Shown here: piece after piece, positions 1 through 7,202 of the stretch
Position numbering within the stretch: position 1 is the stretch's first letter
Layout: every line of letters starts with the position of its first letter
Assembly: GCA_903928045.1 (NCBI GenBank)
Contig: CAIYPH010000771.1
Coordinates: 1 to 10,844 of the forward strand
Direction of reading: 5' to 3'
Length of the DNA stretch: 10,844 bases
Origin: an uncultured Rhodospirillales bacterium
GTDB taxonomy: Bacteria; Pseudomonadota; Alphaproteobacteria; Acetobacterales; Acetobacteraceae
Position numbers and translations under genes: made by a program
The notes under the pieces: model-generated
What the model saw: the letters and a program-made list of their open reading frames with translations, nothing else
Database searches by the model: none
What the model was told of the DNA's origin: nothing

Positions 1-1
1 C

Positions 2-1225
2 CGAAGCGGCTCGGTGCTCCGCCACATTGTGCTGCGTGACAGCAGGGCATGGGCGAATGGGCTTGGCGGGTTCGAGGTTGGCACATACAACGAGGCACCT
101 GGCGATGGCCCTGCCGTGCTCGGCCCACGTTTGGCGGATGTCATCGAGGTGACGTTGCAGAACCTCATCGCGACGGGCAACCAGGGCTACGGCATTGCTG
201 CATATGCCGAGAATGTCCGTATCATCGGCTGCCACACCAGCGAGAACGGCGAGCAGGGGGGCATCGATGTCAGCTCTCGGCACTGCTTGATCGAGTCCTG
301 TGAGGTGACGCGGGAGCGTGGCTTCGGGATTGATACGGGGGGATGCGAGGACATCCAATTGATCGCCAACCGCGTCAGCAACATCGACGGTGCCGGCTTC
401 AATCCCGGTGGCTCGATCAAGGTGCGCGGGCGCGGCAACCGGGTCTCTGGCTGCACCGGACCGGCGTTCTCGCTCGGAAACAATGAATGGGGCGGCGGCT
501 GGTTCCCATACACCCTTGCCGATGTTCAGTTCGTCGACACCACGATTGATATCTCGCGGCTCGGTGGCCGCGCGGCCATAGAGATCAGCGACGGAGGGGT
601 AGACCTCCTGTTCGATGGGCTGGACGTCACCGGGCGCGCGGATCAGCGGGCCGAACGTGTGGTCTATGCACAGACGCGCGGAATCACCTTCCAGCGCTGT
701 CGATTCAACGGGTCCACCGAACTACCGGCCCTGCCCACAGCGGGTATGCTGACTATCCCAGACATGGCGGAATCAGTTGTACTGCCGCCGAGCCGGCAGG
801 TAGTTACGTCGATCCGTACCGCGAGCGCGGCACAGGTCGGCAGCGGAATTGGCTGGATTTCGGTGAGCGAGCCTGGGTCCGGCTATGATCCTCAGCGAAG
901 CGTCGCCACCCTGGAGGGTGACGGGACTGTTCCCGCGGGGAGCAAGCTGGTGCCGTGTATCTGGGGCGGCGGAGGTGGCCAATTGGTAGGCTTCCGGGTA
1001 TCAGCGCCGGGGAGCGGCTTTACCCGTGCCTCCGTGCGCATGTCAGGGCCTGGTTCCGGCGCCCGAATTGAGGTTCACATTGGCGTGCCGATTCCGGCTG
1101 GCAAGCGCCTGAGGCTGATATTTCCCGGTGGCGGGCAGCTCAGTGGGATGTTGCCGCATATCAGCGTTCCGCCCGGAGGGGCCGTCGGGCTGACGGAGTC
1201 GAGGGGGCGATGGATCCTGGCGTGA
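2..1225 (+). CDS. Right-handed beta-helix protein with tailspike-like C-terminus (5' end missing)
   Basis: The reading frame is open to the left edge, so the N-terminus lies outside the window. A GTG at 14 exists but is probably not the start. Residue numbers below count from that GTG. Residues 1-235 show the irregular coils of a parallel beta-helix, with short strands such as 'VRIIGCHTSENG', 'CLIESCEVT', 'IQLIANRVSN' and 'ITFQRCRFNG', spaced roughly one turn (about 22-25 residues) apart. Residues 276-350 hold two degenerate copies of a Gly-rich 'V..PGSGY/F' module (GSGY at 288-291, GSGF at 333-336). The end (364-403) is a beta-rich cap finishing 'GRWILA', like phage tail-fibre and tailspike C-termini. 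Beta-helix proteins in glycan loci are often lyases, epimerases or hydrolases, but no catalytic residues can be named here. It converges on the methyltransferase gene with only 3 nt between the stops. The fold is fairly sure; the function is unknown. Confidence 0.75.
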   Translation, partial: RSGSVLRHIVLRDSRAWANGLGGFEVGTYNEAPGDGPAVLGPRLADVIEVTLQNLIATGNQGYGIAAYAENVRIIGCHTSENGEQGGIDVSSRHCLIESCEVTRERGFGIDTGGCEDIQLIANRVSNIDGAGFNPGGSIKVRGRGNRVSGCTGPAFSLGNNEWGGGWFPYTLADVQFVDTTIDISRLGGRAAIEISDGGVDLLFDGLDVTGRADQRAERVVYAQTRGITFQRCRFNGSTELPALPTAGMLTIPDMAESVVLPPSRQVVTSIRTASAAQVGSGIGWISVSEPGSGYDPQRSVATLEGDGTVPAGSKLVPCIWGGGGGQLVGFRVSAPGSGFTRASVRMSGPGSGARIEVHIGVPIPAGKRLRLIFPGGGQLSGMLPHISVPPGGAVGLTESRGRWILA

Positions 1226-1228
1226 GCC

Positions 1229-2089
1229 TTAGCGTGGGCTGAGCATGAGAATAGTCTGCCAGCGGTCTATCCCCCTGTCGTACCCCTCCACCCGCCAATA
1301 AGGATGTGTCCGCTCGATCCAAGCAGCCGTCATGCTGGTGTCACCGAAGGCGACCTCGCCCTCGATCACCGGAAACGAGTCTGGCACGTAGGCGAACCCG
1401 TCCCGCTGATGGAGCGCCGTCTGCGCGAGCCGCTCCTCAAGCGGAATACGATTGACGACCTGCCAGAAGTCCACCGGGCGAACGGTAATCACCAGCAATC
1501 CATTGCTGTGGACATAGTCGCGCAACACGCGCAGCCCTGCGTTCGTCGTGCGGAGCGAGGTGTGAGTGAACACCGAATATGAGAATATCAGGTCAAACTG
1601 CGCCTGGCCGACCGGTAACGCGCTCGGCAGATAGTCGGACTGCTTGATGCTCCCGAGCAGCCCATCATCGCGGCAGATCTCGATCGAGCGTTCCCACGGA
1701 TCAACGCCGAAGTAGTCTTCGGGATCGCTGAACCAATACATCATGCGGGCGAGGCGGCCGTAGCCGCAGCCATAGTCGAGAATGCGCGCCTGCTGCATCG
1801 GGCGACGGCAGATTCGCTCATATTGCAACTGCATGATGCGCGTGAAATCGAGCGTGCCATGAAGCATCTGGATCCCAGACGCGCCAGTCCAAGCGTTCTG
1901 AATTTCCTCGCTGGCCATCCGCGGTAAGATTTGGCTTAGCGCGGGAAACTCAACCAATGGCAGCTGCCATAAGAAATCTCCGAAATCGTGCAGGCAGAGT
2001 TTACGGAGTTGCCGCAACGCACGTTTGACCTCGCCGGACGCTGCCTCCTGCTCGGCCTGCAGGACGATTTGTCGGTAATCGATGAGCAT
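1229..2089 (-). CDS. Class I SAM-dependent methyltransferase
   Basis: This 286-residue protein has a Rossmann-type methyltransferase core. Motif I is 'LDYGCGYGR' at residues 104-112, the acidic residue ending strand beta2 is D130 in 'FGVDPWE', and a post-motif segment 'FDLIFSYSVFTH' covers 165-176. Residues 1-75 form a helical N-terminal extension, and the C-terminus after about 205 is probably a substrate-binding cap. There is no signal peptide, so it is presumably cytosolic. It is the last gene of the minus-strand glycan set, 109 nt after the FkbH-like gene. A GGAG lies 11 nt before the ATG. Its position suggests it methylates a sugar, a lipid-linked intermediate or an ACP-bound acyl group; the sequence does not say which. 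In the FkbH pathway of polyketide biosynthesis an O-methyltransferase also acts on the ACP-bound unit, which makes that role possible but unproven. Confidence 0.85.
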   Translation of the reverse strand: MLIDYRQIVLQAEQEAASGEVKRALRQLRKLCLHDFGDFLWQLPLVEFPALSQILPRMASEEIQNAWTGASGIQMLHGTLDFTRIMQLQYERICRRPMQQARILDYGCGYGRLARMMYWFSDPEDYFGVDPWERSIEICRDDGLLGSIKQSDYLPSALPVGQAQFDLIFSYSVFTHTSLRTTNAGLRVLRDYVHSNGLLVITVRPVDFWQVVNRIPLEERLAQTALHQRDGFAYVPDSFPVIEGEVAFGDTSMTAAWIERTHPYWRVEGYDRGIDRWQTILMLSPR

Positions 2090-2136
2090 GGAATTTTAGT
2101 CTCCGAGATGGCGCAGAGGCCCTGCGGCGCAAAAAG

Positions 2137-2166
2137 ATGTTACGCTATCGTCAATGAAGGCTGCAA
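2137..2166 (-). promoter_or_regulatory. Possible sigma70-like promoter for the methyltransferase gene
   Basis: On the minus strand a -35-like TTGCAG (2166-2161) and a -10-like TAACAT (2142-2137) are separated by 18 nt, placing transcription start near 2130 and a leader of about 40 nt before the ATG at 2089. The matches are imperfect. The gene may instead simply be read through from the FkbH-like gene upstream. Confidence 0.3.
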
Positions 2167-2198
2167 CTCGGCCGGATTGGAGCGAGGGCTGGGCTGCA

Positions 2199-4013
2199 CT
2201 ATGCACCGATAATCGATGTCAGCAGATCCTCTGCCTCTTTGTCGTCGATGGCGCGGACGAAGAAAGCCGGGTCGCTGATCGCGGAGAAGCCGAGGCGGGG
2301 AAACAGGTCGGCGACTACGCCGTTTCTCGCGGTCGGCCGATACTCTCCTATGATCCGCTGCACACCGCGGCGCCGGGCAACATCGAGCAGATAGCGCAAA
2401 ATGAACTGCTCTGCGGAACGTGAAAAGATACGACAGCTCATCAACCAGCTATCGATCCGTAGGGCGTCACCTTCCTCAAGTGCGATCAGCGTCGACGTCA
2501 GCCCGTGCTCGCCAAAGCGGTCGGACAATCGAAAGGCTAGCACCTCGGCATCCGGGCGATTCATGAAGCTCGCAAGCGCCGCCGGCGTGTAGCGCCGCGT
2601 GGTGATGTTGAATTGGTTGGTCTTCATTTCCAGCTGCGCGAACCGCTCCATATCGCCTGGCTCAGGGCGGAACACCTGGCCGCGCATCCTGAGGCCGCTA
2701 AGATAGACGCCAATATCAGGTGCCGATTGCGCCGCCTCGAGTGCCTGAGTACGCGCATGATACATGTCGGCGCGCGCGAAATCCTCACCCGTGTAGCGGG
2801 ACTGTTCGAACCAATGCCCGGCATCGAGCAAATCGATGAACCTTGTCGGGTCGTTGCCGAGATTAATAACTGTCACCTCAGGCAGCTCCCGATGAACCAA
2901 GTCGCACTCGGCAGGGTTATCGTCGCAGAAGACGAAGCTGTCGAGCCCGAGGTTGAGGTTCGCGGCGATGCTTCGCAGGCCCTGAACTTTGTCGTTCCAT
3001 GAACAGGCGAAATCCGAGAAATCCGCGCGTCGGAGAACGGTCTGGGGATGGGTGAAGCCGGTTTCAGCGACCTCGGGGTCGTTCTTACTACACGCAGCAA
3101 GAACGATGCCGCGCGCCCGCATCGCCGCGATATAGGCCTGCCAGGCCTGGAACGCCTCTCCCACCGGTGTCGCCGGGCCCAGTACGATGCCGTCGACACC
3201 GTCGTCGCCGATCACGCCGCCCCATAACGTGTTGTCGAGATCCAGCGCCAGCAGCTTCTTGCTACGTCCGCACGCCGCGCGCCAGGCCCCGCGGAACAGT
3301 GGCAGATAGAGCGGCAAATGTCGGTTGTCGAAAGGCAGCCGGGCGTTGTGATAGAACTTCGCGGGCGCAAAGCGGCGCGTACCAACCTCCTCCGCCAGCG
3401 TCGCGACGTCGATCCAGGTCACGACATCGCGCCCCGCGGCAAAAAGCCGCTCATTAAGCAGATGAATCTGGTTGGCAACTGACGCCGGTAGGAGGCGCTC
3501 GGCAACGCCGTTGTATTCAGCCGCAGGAGGGACGATACTATGCTGCAGAATACGACATGCGCCGCCTCGGCCAAGCTGACCCCAAATATGGCGGAACAAC
3601 GCAACCTTGCCATCCATAGCAGAGTCCACTTCGCCGGGACTGGCGCCGGGGGGCAGCGGTTCGACAAGGTCGCGCCAATCTGGCGCGATCACCGCAAGTT
3701 CGGGAGCGAAGCGGTAAAGGGGCGCCGACGGATCCAGAATCTCCTGAACGTAGGATCCGAAAGGAGCCTGATAGATGATCGGGCGGACGCCCTCGAGCAG
3801 TAGGCCGCAGGCTATAGCTCGCGTGATGTAGTCGGTGGTCAATGCGCCGAGCACAGCAAGGCGCTGGCTCGGCCACCCCACTACGTCGCCGGGATCGGCA
3901 TTGATGAGTTGTTCACCGACGTCGAACAACGTCGGGAGCGTTGGCTCCGCCGCATCCAAGCGCGCGCGGAGCGCCGCGATTGACGAGGAGGTTTCAGCCG
4001 GGCGATCAGGCAT
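2199..4013 (-). CDS. FkbH-like HAD-IIIC family protein (putative glyceryl-ACP loading enzyme)
   Basis: The 604 residues match the usual FkbH layout and length. An N-terminal SGNH-like region (about 45-245) is followed by a HAD domain. HAD motif I is 'LDLDNTLWGG' with D258 and D260, motif II is S309 in 'ACSKN', the motif III lysine is K342, and motif IV is D364-D365 in 'VFCDDNPAE'. A C-terminal GNAT-like domain spans about 440-600 ('LEMKTNQFNITTRR' at 461-474, then 'LSDRFGEHGL'). In polyketide pathways FkbH-type enzymes take D-1,3-bisphosphoglycerate, remove phosphate and load the glyceryl group onto an ACP. C308, next to motif II, is a candidate for the acyl-carrying cysteine (inference). It sits 24 nt after the WcbI/GT61 fusion gene with a GGAG 7 nt before its ATG, and an ACP gene lies in the same set. 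No polyketide synthase is seen, so the acyl unit is more likely used on a glycan. Confidence 0.9.
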   Translation of the reverse strand: MPDRPAETSSSIAALRARLDAAEPTLPTLFDVGEQLINADPGDVVGWPSQRLAVLGALTTDYITRAIACGLLLEGVRPIIYQAPFGSYVQEILDPSAPLYRFAPELAVIAPDWRDLVEPLPPGASPGEVDSAMDGKVALFRHIWGQLGRGGACRILQHSIVPPAAEYNGVAERLLPASVANQIHLLNERLFAAGRDVVTWIDVATLAEEVGTRRFAPAKFYHNARLPFDNRHLPLYLPLFRGAWRAACGRSKKLLALDLDNTLWGGVIGDDGVDGIVLGPATPVGEAFQAWQAYIAAMRARGIVLAACSKNDPEVAETGFTHPQTVLRRADFSDFACSWNDKVQGLRSIAANLNLGLDSFVFCDDNPAECDLVHRELPEVTVINLGNDPTRFIDLLDAGHWFEQSRYTGEDFARADMYHARTQALEAAQSAPDIGVYLSGLRMRGQVFRPEPGDMERFAQLEMKTNQFNITTRRYTPAALASFMNRPDAEVLAFRLSDRFGEHGLTSTLIALEEGDALRIDSWLMSCRIFSRSAEQFILRYLLDVARRRGVQRIIGEYRPTARNGVVADLFPRLGFSAISDPAFFVRAIDDKEAEDLLTSIIGA

Positions 4014-4037
4014 GACGCGGCTCCGATCGCATTTCGG

Positions 4038-6158
4038 TCAGGCCGGGCCAACACTGAGAACAGCGCGCTCAGGCGGCAGCCCAGCGGCCGGCCCGGTGTG
4101 CAACATCTGGTCGATTGCCCAGCCAAACAACTGCGTTGCGACAGTAAACCCTCCGCCTTCGCCGGCGGGAGCGCCAATCTGGAAGCCATATTGCAGTCCA
4201 CAGACTGCGGCGATCGACCAGTTCATCGGCTGCACGCCGCGCGGCGCGAAGAGTTCAAGCACCCGGCTGCCATGGCGGGCGAAGAACAGGTTGGTCATCG
4301 CCGTGCCGCCTTCGGCGATCACATAGTGGGCGCCGCGTAGCAACCCGATTTGCTCGCTCAATCCGAGGCCATCGAATGACACAGTTCGAAATCCACGCAT
4401 CGCGAGATTGGCTGCAAGCAGCGGATCCGCAGCAGCGGCGCCGCCGCGATGGGCTGGAATGTGCAAACGCTCGACTCCCGCCTCGGTGCCACCCTGTGCC
4501 GCCCAGGCCTCTACCAGGAATTCGGCGGCGATCCGGCCGAACGGAGATATCTTCCATAAATCGAACGCCGGGGTCAGGTGCAACTCATCGCACACCAAGC
4601 GCTCGGATGGTCCTATTACCTCGATGCTATCGGATGAGATGCCGAGCAGACGCAGCGTATCCACCTGGAAACCTGCCGCAGGAAGCGCCGGGAGAATGAG
4701 GCGTAATCCTGGGGTCGTGGCACGACGCATGACGAAGGCCACAAGCCGCGGCATGCATCCCAACATCCAATGACCATAATCGTGCCAGAGACCGGAAAAC
4801 CCGCAGAAATGTGGCCCGTTCAACCGGCGGCTGACGATTTGCGCCGCTTCATGCAGGCGAATCCCCCCGGACAGTCCCTCCGCGATCAGCGCGCTTGCAG
4901 CGCCGACTCGGAAATTGCGCATGGTATCCGCGACGATGCGGCCCTGATGCAGCACGATCCCGTCGATTCCGAGCACCTCGGCATCCCGCAGAGTCGCGAC
5001 AAAGGCTTCCCCGGGCTTATAGGTCGCCTCGTTGGGATCACTGAAGAAATAGCCATAGGGTGACAATGTCGGATCGGCGGGCTGGCTCACGAACGGAGGT
5101 GGGCGCTGCACCGTTCGCGCAGTCGCCAACTGAAGACGCCCCACCGAAGCATCGCTGTCCCGCGTCACCGCGAGGAACGGCCCCACCCGCAACTCGCACG
5201 GAAGTGGCTCCACGGCCGGCTTTTCGACGATCCCGGGCTCCGGACGCACACGCCCCGAGACGTCAGGGGTAGCCTCGATCGCTGCCGGAGCAGTCTTCCC
5301 CTCAGGGTCATAGGAGAGGTAGAGATCGATCCATTCGTCGAAGGTATGAGTCTTTCCCAGCCAGGAATAACGAAGGTCGCGGCGCCACCATTTGAGGCCA
5401 TAGTGTTCGGCGACGGCCGGGTGGATCGGCGCTTCCTCGCCACCGAAGATGTTCGACGTATCGGCCCAGTGCCGCGCCAGCACGACCAGCTGGTCATATG
5501 GCAAGCGGATGAAATCACGCAGCACCGGCACCGCGAAGAGCTGGCACAACACGAAATACATCAGCTCCCCGGTTGGATGGTTATGTGTGAAATAGAGGCG
5601 CTTTTCTCGAAAATGCGACATAACGAAAGCGGCGGCGCGTACGTCACAGCCCTGTTCGCGGGCAAAACAGTTACGCACCTCCAACTCATGGCTACGTGCG
5701 AGATTGGCCACCGTCTTCAGCTCGGTGCCATGGTAGGCTTTCCGCCGCGAGGAGAGATCGGGCAAGTTCTGGAACAGACGCAGCCCTAGGCGGTCTCCCA
5801 TGCCAAAGGGGAGGCGGCCGTAAGGCGCACCGGGTTCAGGAACATTGCGCGGGTCCTCGGTCATCAGCGGCCAGAGGCTATTGAAATGCAGCGTCGGAAC
5901 AGTGACGGTCGTGCATGCCTCCGGTAACAGAGCGCGTTCCTCGGTCCACAACGTGCCAGCCCCTTGCCAAGGCGCGGCCTCCTCGATGACGATGACGGCG
6001 CGCGAAAGGAGGTCTTGCGGCACGGGCTCGCGTCCACCACCGGTTACCTGGGACAAATGCAGCTCAGCCTTGTCACGTAACCCTGGGATCAGAGCGAATT
6101 GCTGCAGAACCGCCTGGATGATGCAGCTACCCGCGCCAATGATGACGGGCTTGTTCAT
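4038..6158 (-). CDS. WcbI-like / GT61 (DUF563) glycosyltransferase fusion protein
   Basis: This 706-residue protein has two parts. Residues 1-285 resemble WcbI-type capsule proteins: an N-terminal strand-loop 'VIIGAGSCIIQAVL' where relatives carry GNCQ, then 'VPTLHFNSLWPLM' (87-99), and 'FTHNHPTGELMYFVLCQLF' (190-208) near the end. WcbI of Burkholderia capsule loci is a putative acetyltransferase reported to bind CoA. A Pro/Glu-rich linker (about 286-330) follows. Residues 370-680 look like a GT61 (DUF563) glycosyltransferase: 'WHDYGHWMLGCMPRL' (458-471), 'LHIPAHRGG' (565-573) and 'SEQIGLLRGAHYVIAEGGTAMTN' split over 601-623. GT61 enzymes usually run to about 350-450 residues, so this is about twice the single-domain size. 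It has no signal peptide or membrane helix and is presumably cytosolic. Its ATG overlaps the ACP stop (ATGA), implying translational coupling. The GSC for GNC change may alter the WcbI site. The likely role is sugar transfer combined with acyl modification; substrates are unknown. Confidence 0.82.
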   Translation of the reverse strand: MNKPVIIGAGSCIIQAVLQQFALIPGLRDKAELHLSQVTGGGREPVPQDLLSRAVIVIEEAAPWQGAGTLWTEERALLPEACTTVTVPTLHFNSLWPLMTEDPRNVPEPGAPYGRLPFGMGDRLGLRLFQNLPDLSSRRKAYHGTELKTVANLARSHELEVRNCFAREQGCDVRAAAFVMSHFREKRLYFTHNHPTGELMYFVLCQLFAVPVLRDFIRLPYDQLVVLARHWADTSNIFGGEEAPIHPAVAEHYGLKWWRRDLRYSWLGKTHTFDEWIDLYLSYDPEGKTAPAAIEATPDVSGRVRPEPGIVEKPAVEPLPCELRVGPFLAVTRDSDASVGRLQLATARTVQRPPPFVSQPADPTLSPYGYFFSDPNEATYKPGEAFVATLRDAEVLGIDGIVLHQGRIVADTMRNFRVGAASALIAEGLSGGIRLHEAAQIVSRRLNGPHFCGFSGLWHDYGHWMLGCMPRLVAFVMRRATTPGLRLILPALPAAGFQVDTLRLLGISSDSIEVIGPSERLVCDELHLTPAFDLWKISPFGRIAAEFLVEAWAAQGGTEAGVERLHIPAHRGGAAAADPLLAANLAMRGFRTVSFDGLGLSEQIGLLRGAHYVIAEGGTAMTNLFFARHGSRVLELFAPRGVQPMNWSIAAVCGLQYGFQIGAPAGEGGGFTVATQLFGWAIDQMLHTGPAAGLPPERAVLSVGPA

Positions 6159-6397
6159 GCCGTCAGCGTCGCCACGAGGCTGATGAGGTCAGCCACATTC
6201 GTGAGTTTGGTGATCGCATCCATATCAAACTCTATTGTGAATTCCTGCTCGATACCGCTGATGAAGATAAGGTGCCGCAGCGAGTCCCATTTCTCGATAT
6301 CCGCAGCGACGGTCGTCTCCTGCATCTGCTCAGGCAAGCATCCGAATGTCTCGGCCGCGACCTTCTGGATGCGGGATAAGATTTCCGGTCGCGTCAT
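6155..6397 (-). CDS. Acyl carrier protein
   Basis: This 80-residue acidic helical protein has the phosphopantetheine-attachment motif 'KWDSLRHL', with S39 as the modified serine. It carries an acyl group as a thioester on the 4'-phosphopantetheine arm. An AAGGA lies about 7 nt before the ATG, supporting this start. It is the first gene of the minus-strand set, and its TGA overlaps the ATG of the WcbI/GT61 gene by 4 nt. No fatty acid or polyketide synthase gene is nearby, and an FkbH-like gene follows two genes downstream, so it is probably a dedicated carrier for the FkbH product. It differs from the housekeeping AcpP in its 'EKWDSLRHL' context and its Leu/Thr-rich end. GC is about 53% over 6181-6400, clearly below the neighbouring core genes. 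Confidence 0.9.
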   Translation of the reverse strand: MTRPEILSRIQKVAAETFGCLPEQMQETTVAADIEKWDSLRHLIFISGIEQEFTIEFDMDAITKLTNVADLISLVATLTA

Positions 6398-6546
6398 GAA
6401 ACGGTCCTTGCGGGAGATATGAAGTGAGATAGTAAGCTAGCCTGTCCAGCCCCACCCCGGAAGCGTGAACATCACCTTACTTAGTAACAGTTTTTCGAAG
6501 TTCGCGTGGATTCGCGCTGCCTCCCATCACCGGAGCTATACCGAGA
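6398..6546. promoter_or_regulatory. Divergent intergenic region between ACP and VOC genes
   Basis: These 149 nt must contain the promoters of both the minus-strand ACP set and the plus-strand VOC gene, unless the latter is read from elsewhere. GC is about 52%, unusually low for the window. A short palindrome TTACT-T-AGTAA (6477-6487) lies near the middle and could be a repressor or activator half-site pair. No convincing -35/-10 pair was found in either direction. The VOC gene has a GGAG at 6532-6535, 11 nt before its ATG. Confidence 0.35.
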
Positions 6547-6984
6547 ATGAAGTTCGACCACATCGGCCTTTTCGTGCGTGACCTCGACGAGGGCCGCGAG
6601 CGGCTGGCGTCTCTGCTGCCTATCCACTCATGGACGGTTCCAGTCGATGACCCTCTCATCAAGGTGCGCATCCAGTTCGGGCTAGACAAATCGGGCATTC
6701 GCTATGAGTTGGTGGCACCGTTCGGGGACGGCAACCCGGTGGAGCGCTCGCTGGCAGCCGGGGTGAACATCCTAAATCACGTCGCCTATCTGGCCTCCGA
6801 TATCGACGCGGAGCTGAGGCGCCTGCGGCGGCAGCGTTGCGTACCAACCTCCGCCCCGCGCCCGGCGGCCGCGTTCGGGGGGCGACGGGTGGTGTTCCTT
6901 CTCACTCCGATGGGGTTCATCCTCGAACTTGTCGAGGAAAGCGCCACCACTGCGCTCACGCAAGATGGGAGGTCAAACAAATAA
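6547..6984 (+). CDS. VOC/glyoxalase-fold family protein, methylmalonyl-CoA epimerase-like
   Basis: This 145-residue protein has the paired beta-alpha-beta-beta-beta modules of the vicinal oxygen chelate superfamily. The opening 'FDHIGLFVRDLD' and the midpoint 'LNHVAYLASDID' start the two modules. Probable metal ligands are H5, E54 ('YELVAP'), H78 and E127 ('ILELVE'), the His/Glu/His/Glu set expected of an active member. The nearest named family is methylmalonyl-CoA epimerase, but many VOC proteins beside glycan or ACP genes have unknown substrates. It diverges from the ACP gene. A role on the ACP- or CoA-bound acyl group, for example epimerising a carbon next to the thioester, is an inference. 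Its stop lies 19 nt from the 3' end of tRNA-Cys. Confidence 0.8.
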   Translation: MKFDHIGLFVRDLDEGRERLASLLPIHSWTVPVDDPLIKVRIQFGLDKSGIRYELVAPFGDGNPVERSLAAGVNILNHVAYLASDIDAELRRLRRQRCVPTSAPRPAAAFGGRRVVFLLTPMGFILELVEESATTALTQDGRSNK

Positions 6985-7003
6985 AAATATGGGAACACTG
7001 GCC

Positions 7004-7077
7004 TGGAGGTCCGGGCGGGAATCGAACCCACATTCGCGGATTTGCAGTCCGCTGCATCACCACTCTGCCACCGGACC
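7004..7077 (-). tRNA. tRNA-Cys (GCA anticodon)
   Basis: The minus strand folds into a full 74-nt cloverleaf with encoded CCA. The acceptor stem GGTCCGG/CCGGACC pairs perfectly and the discriminator is U, the known identity base of tRNA-Cys. The anticodon stem GCGGA/TCCGC encloses a loop with GCA (plus-strand 7043-7045). The T-arm GTGGG-TTCGATT-CCCGC closes with one G-U pair. A T-rich stretch follows on the minus strand (about 6991-6976) and may help end transcription; no stem was found with it. Confidence 0.97.
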
Positions 7078-7094
7078 TCGAGGCCAATGCCGGG

Positions 7095-7124
7095 CTTATC
7101 GACCCCACAATGCCCTGCGGTCAA
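7095..7124 (-). promoter_or_regulatory. Promoter of tRNA-Cys
   Basis: On the minus strand TTGACC (7124-7119) and GATAAG (7100-7095) are separated by 18 nt. Transcription would start near 7088, giving a leader of about 10 nt before the mature tRNA 5' end at 7077. Position and quality fit a sigma70-type tRNA promoter. Confidence 0.55.
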
Positions 7125-7202
7125 GTCTCGTCGGGCAAACCTGTCGCGCATTTTCAGCGCCATTGTGGTGGGCGGCACTAGTCGATGCGGCCGCTACACC
7201 CT

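Noticed and set aside
2112..2126. Hairpin CGCAG-AGGCC-CTGCG as a terminator between the FkbH-like and methyltransferase genes
   Set aside because: The stem is only 5 bp and the T-run lies before it on the minus strand, not after, so it does not have terminator form.
5346..5789. A 147-codon plus-strand frame inside the WcbI/GT61 gene, and similar long frames at 3835-4326, 8659-9111 and 9845-10336
   Set aside because: High GC makes long antisense frames common. They show no recognisable domain, and each is covered by a gene with clear family motifs.
6786..7178. A 130-codon minus-strand open frame across the tRNA
   Set aside because: It translates tRNA-Cys ('QSGDAADCKSANVGS'), a familiar false gene, and runs antisense through the VOC gene.
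7177..7194. Adjacent ACTAGT and GCGGCCGC sites resembling a cloning polylinker
   Set aside because: There are only two sites and the flanks read as normal genomic sequence between a tRNA and a promoter; most likely chance in GC-rich DNA.
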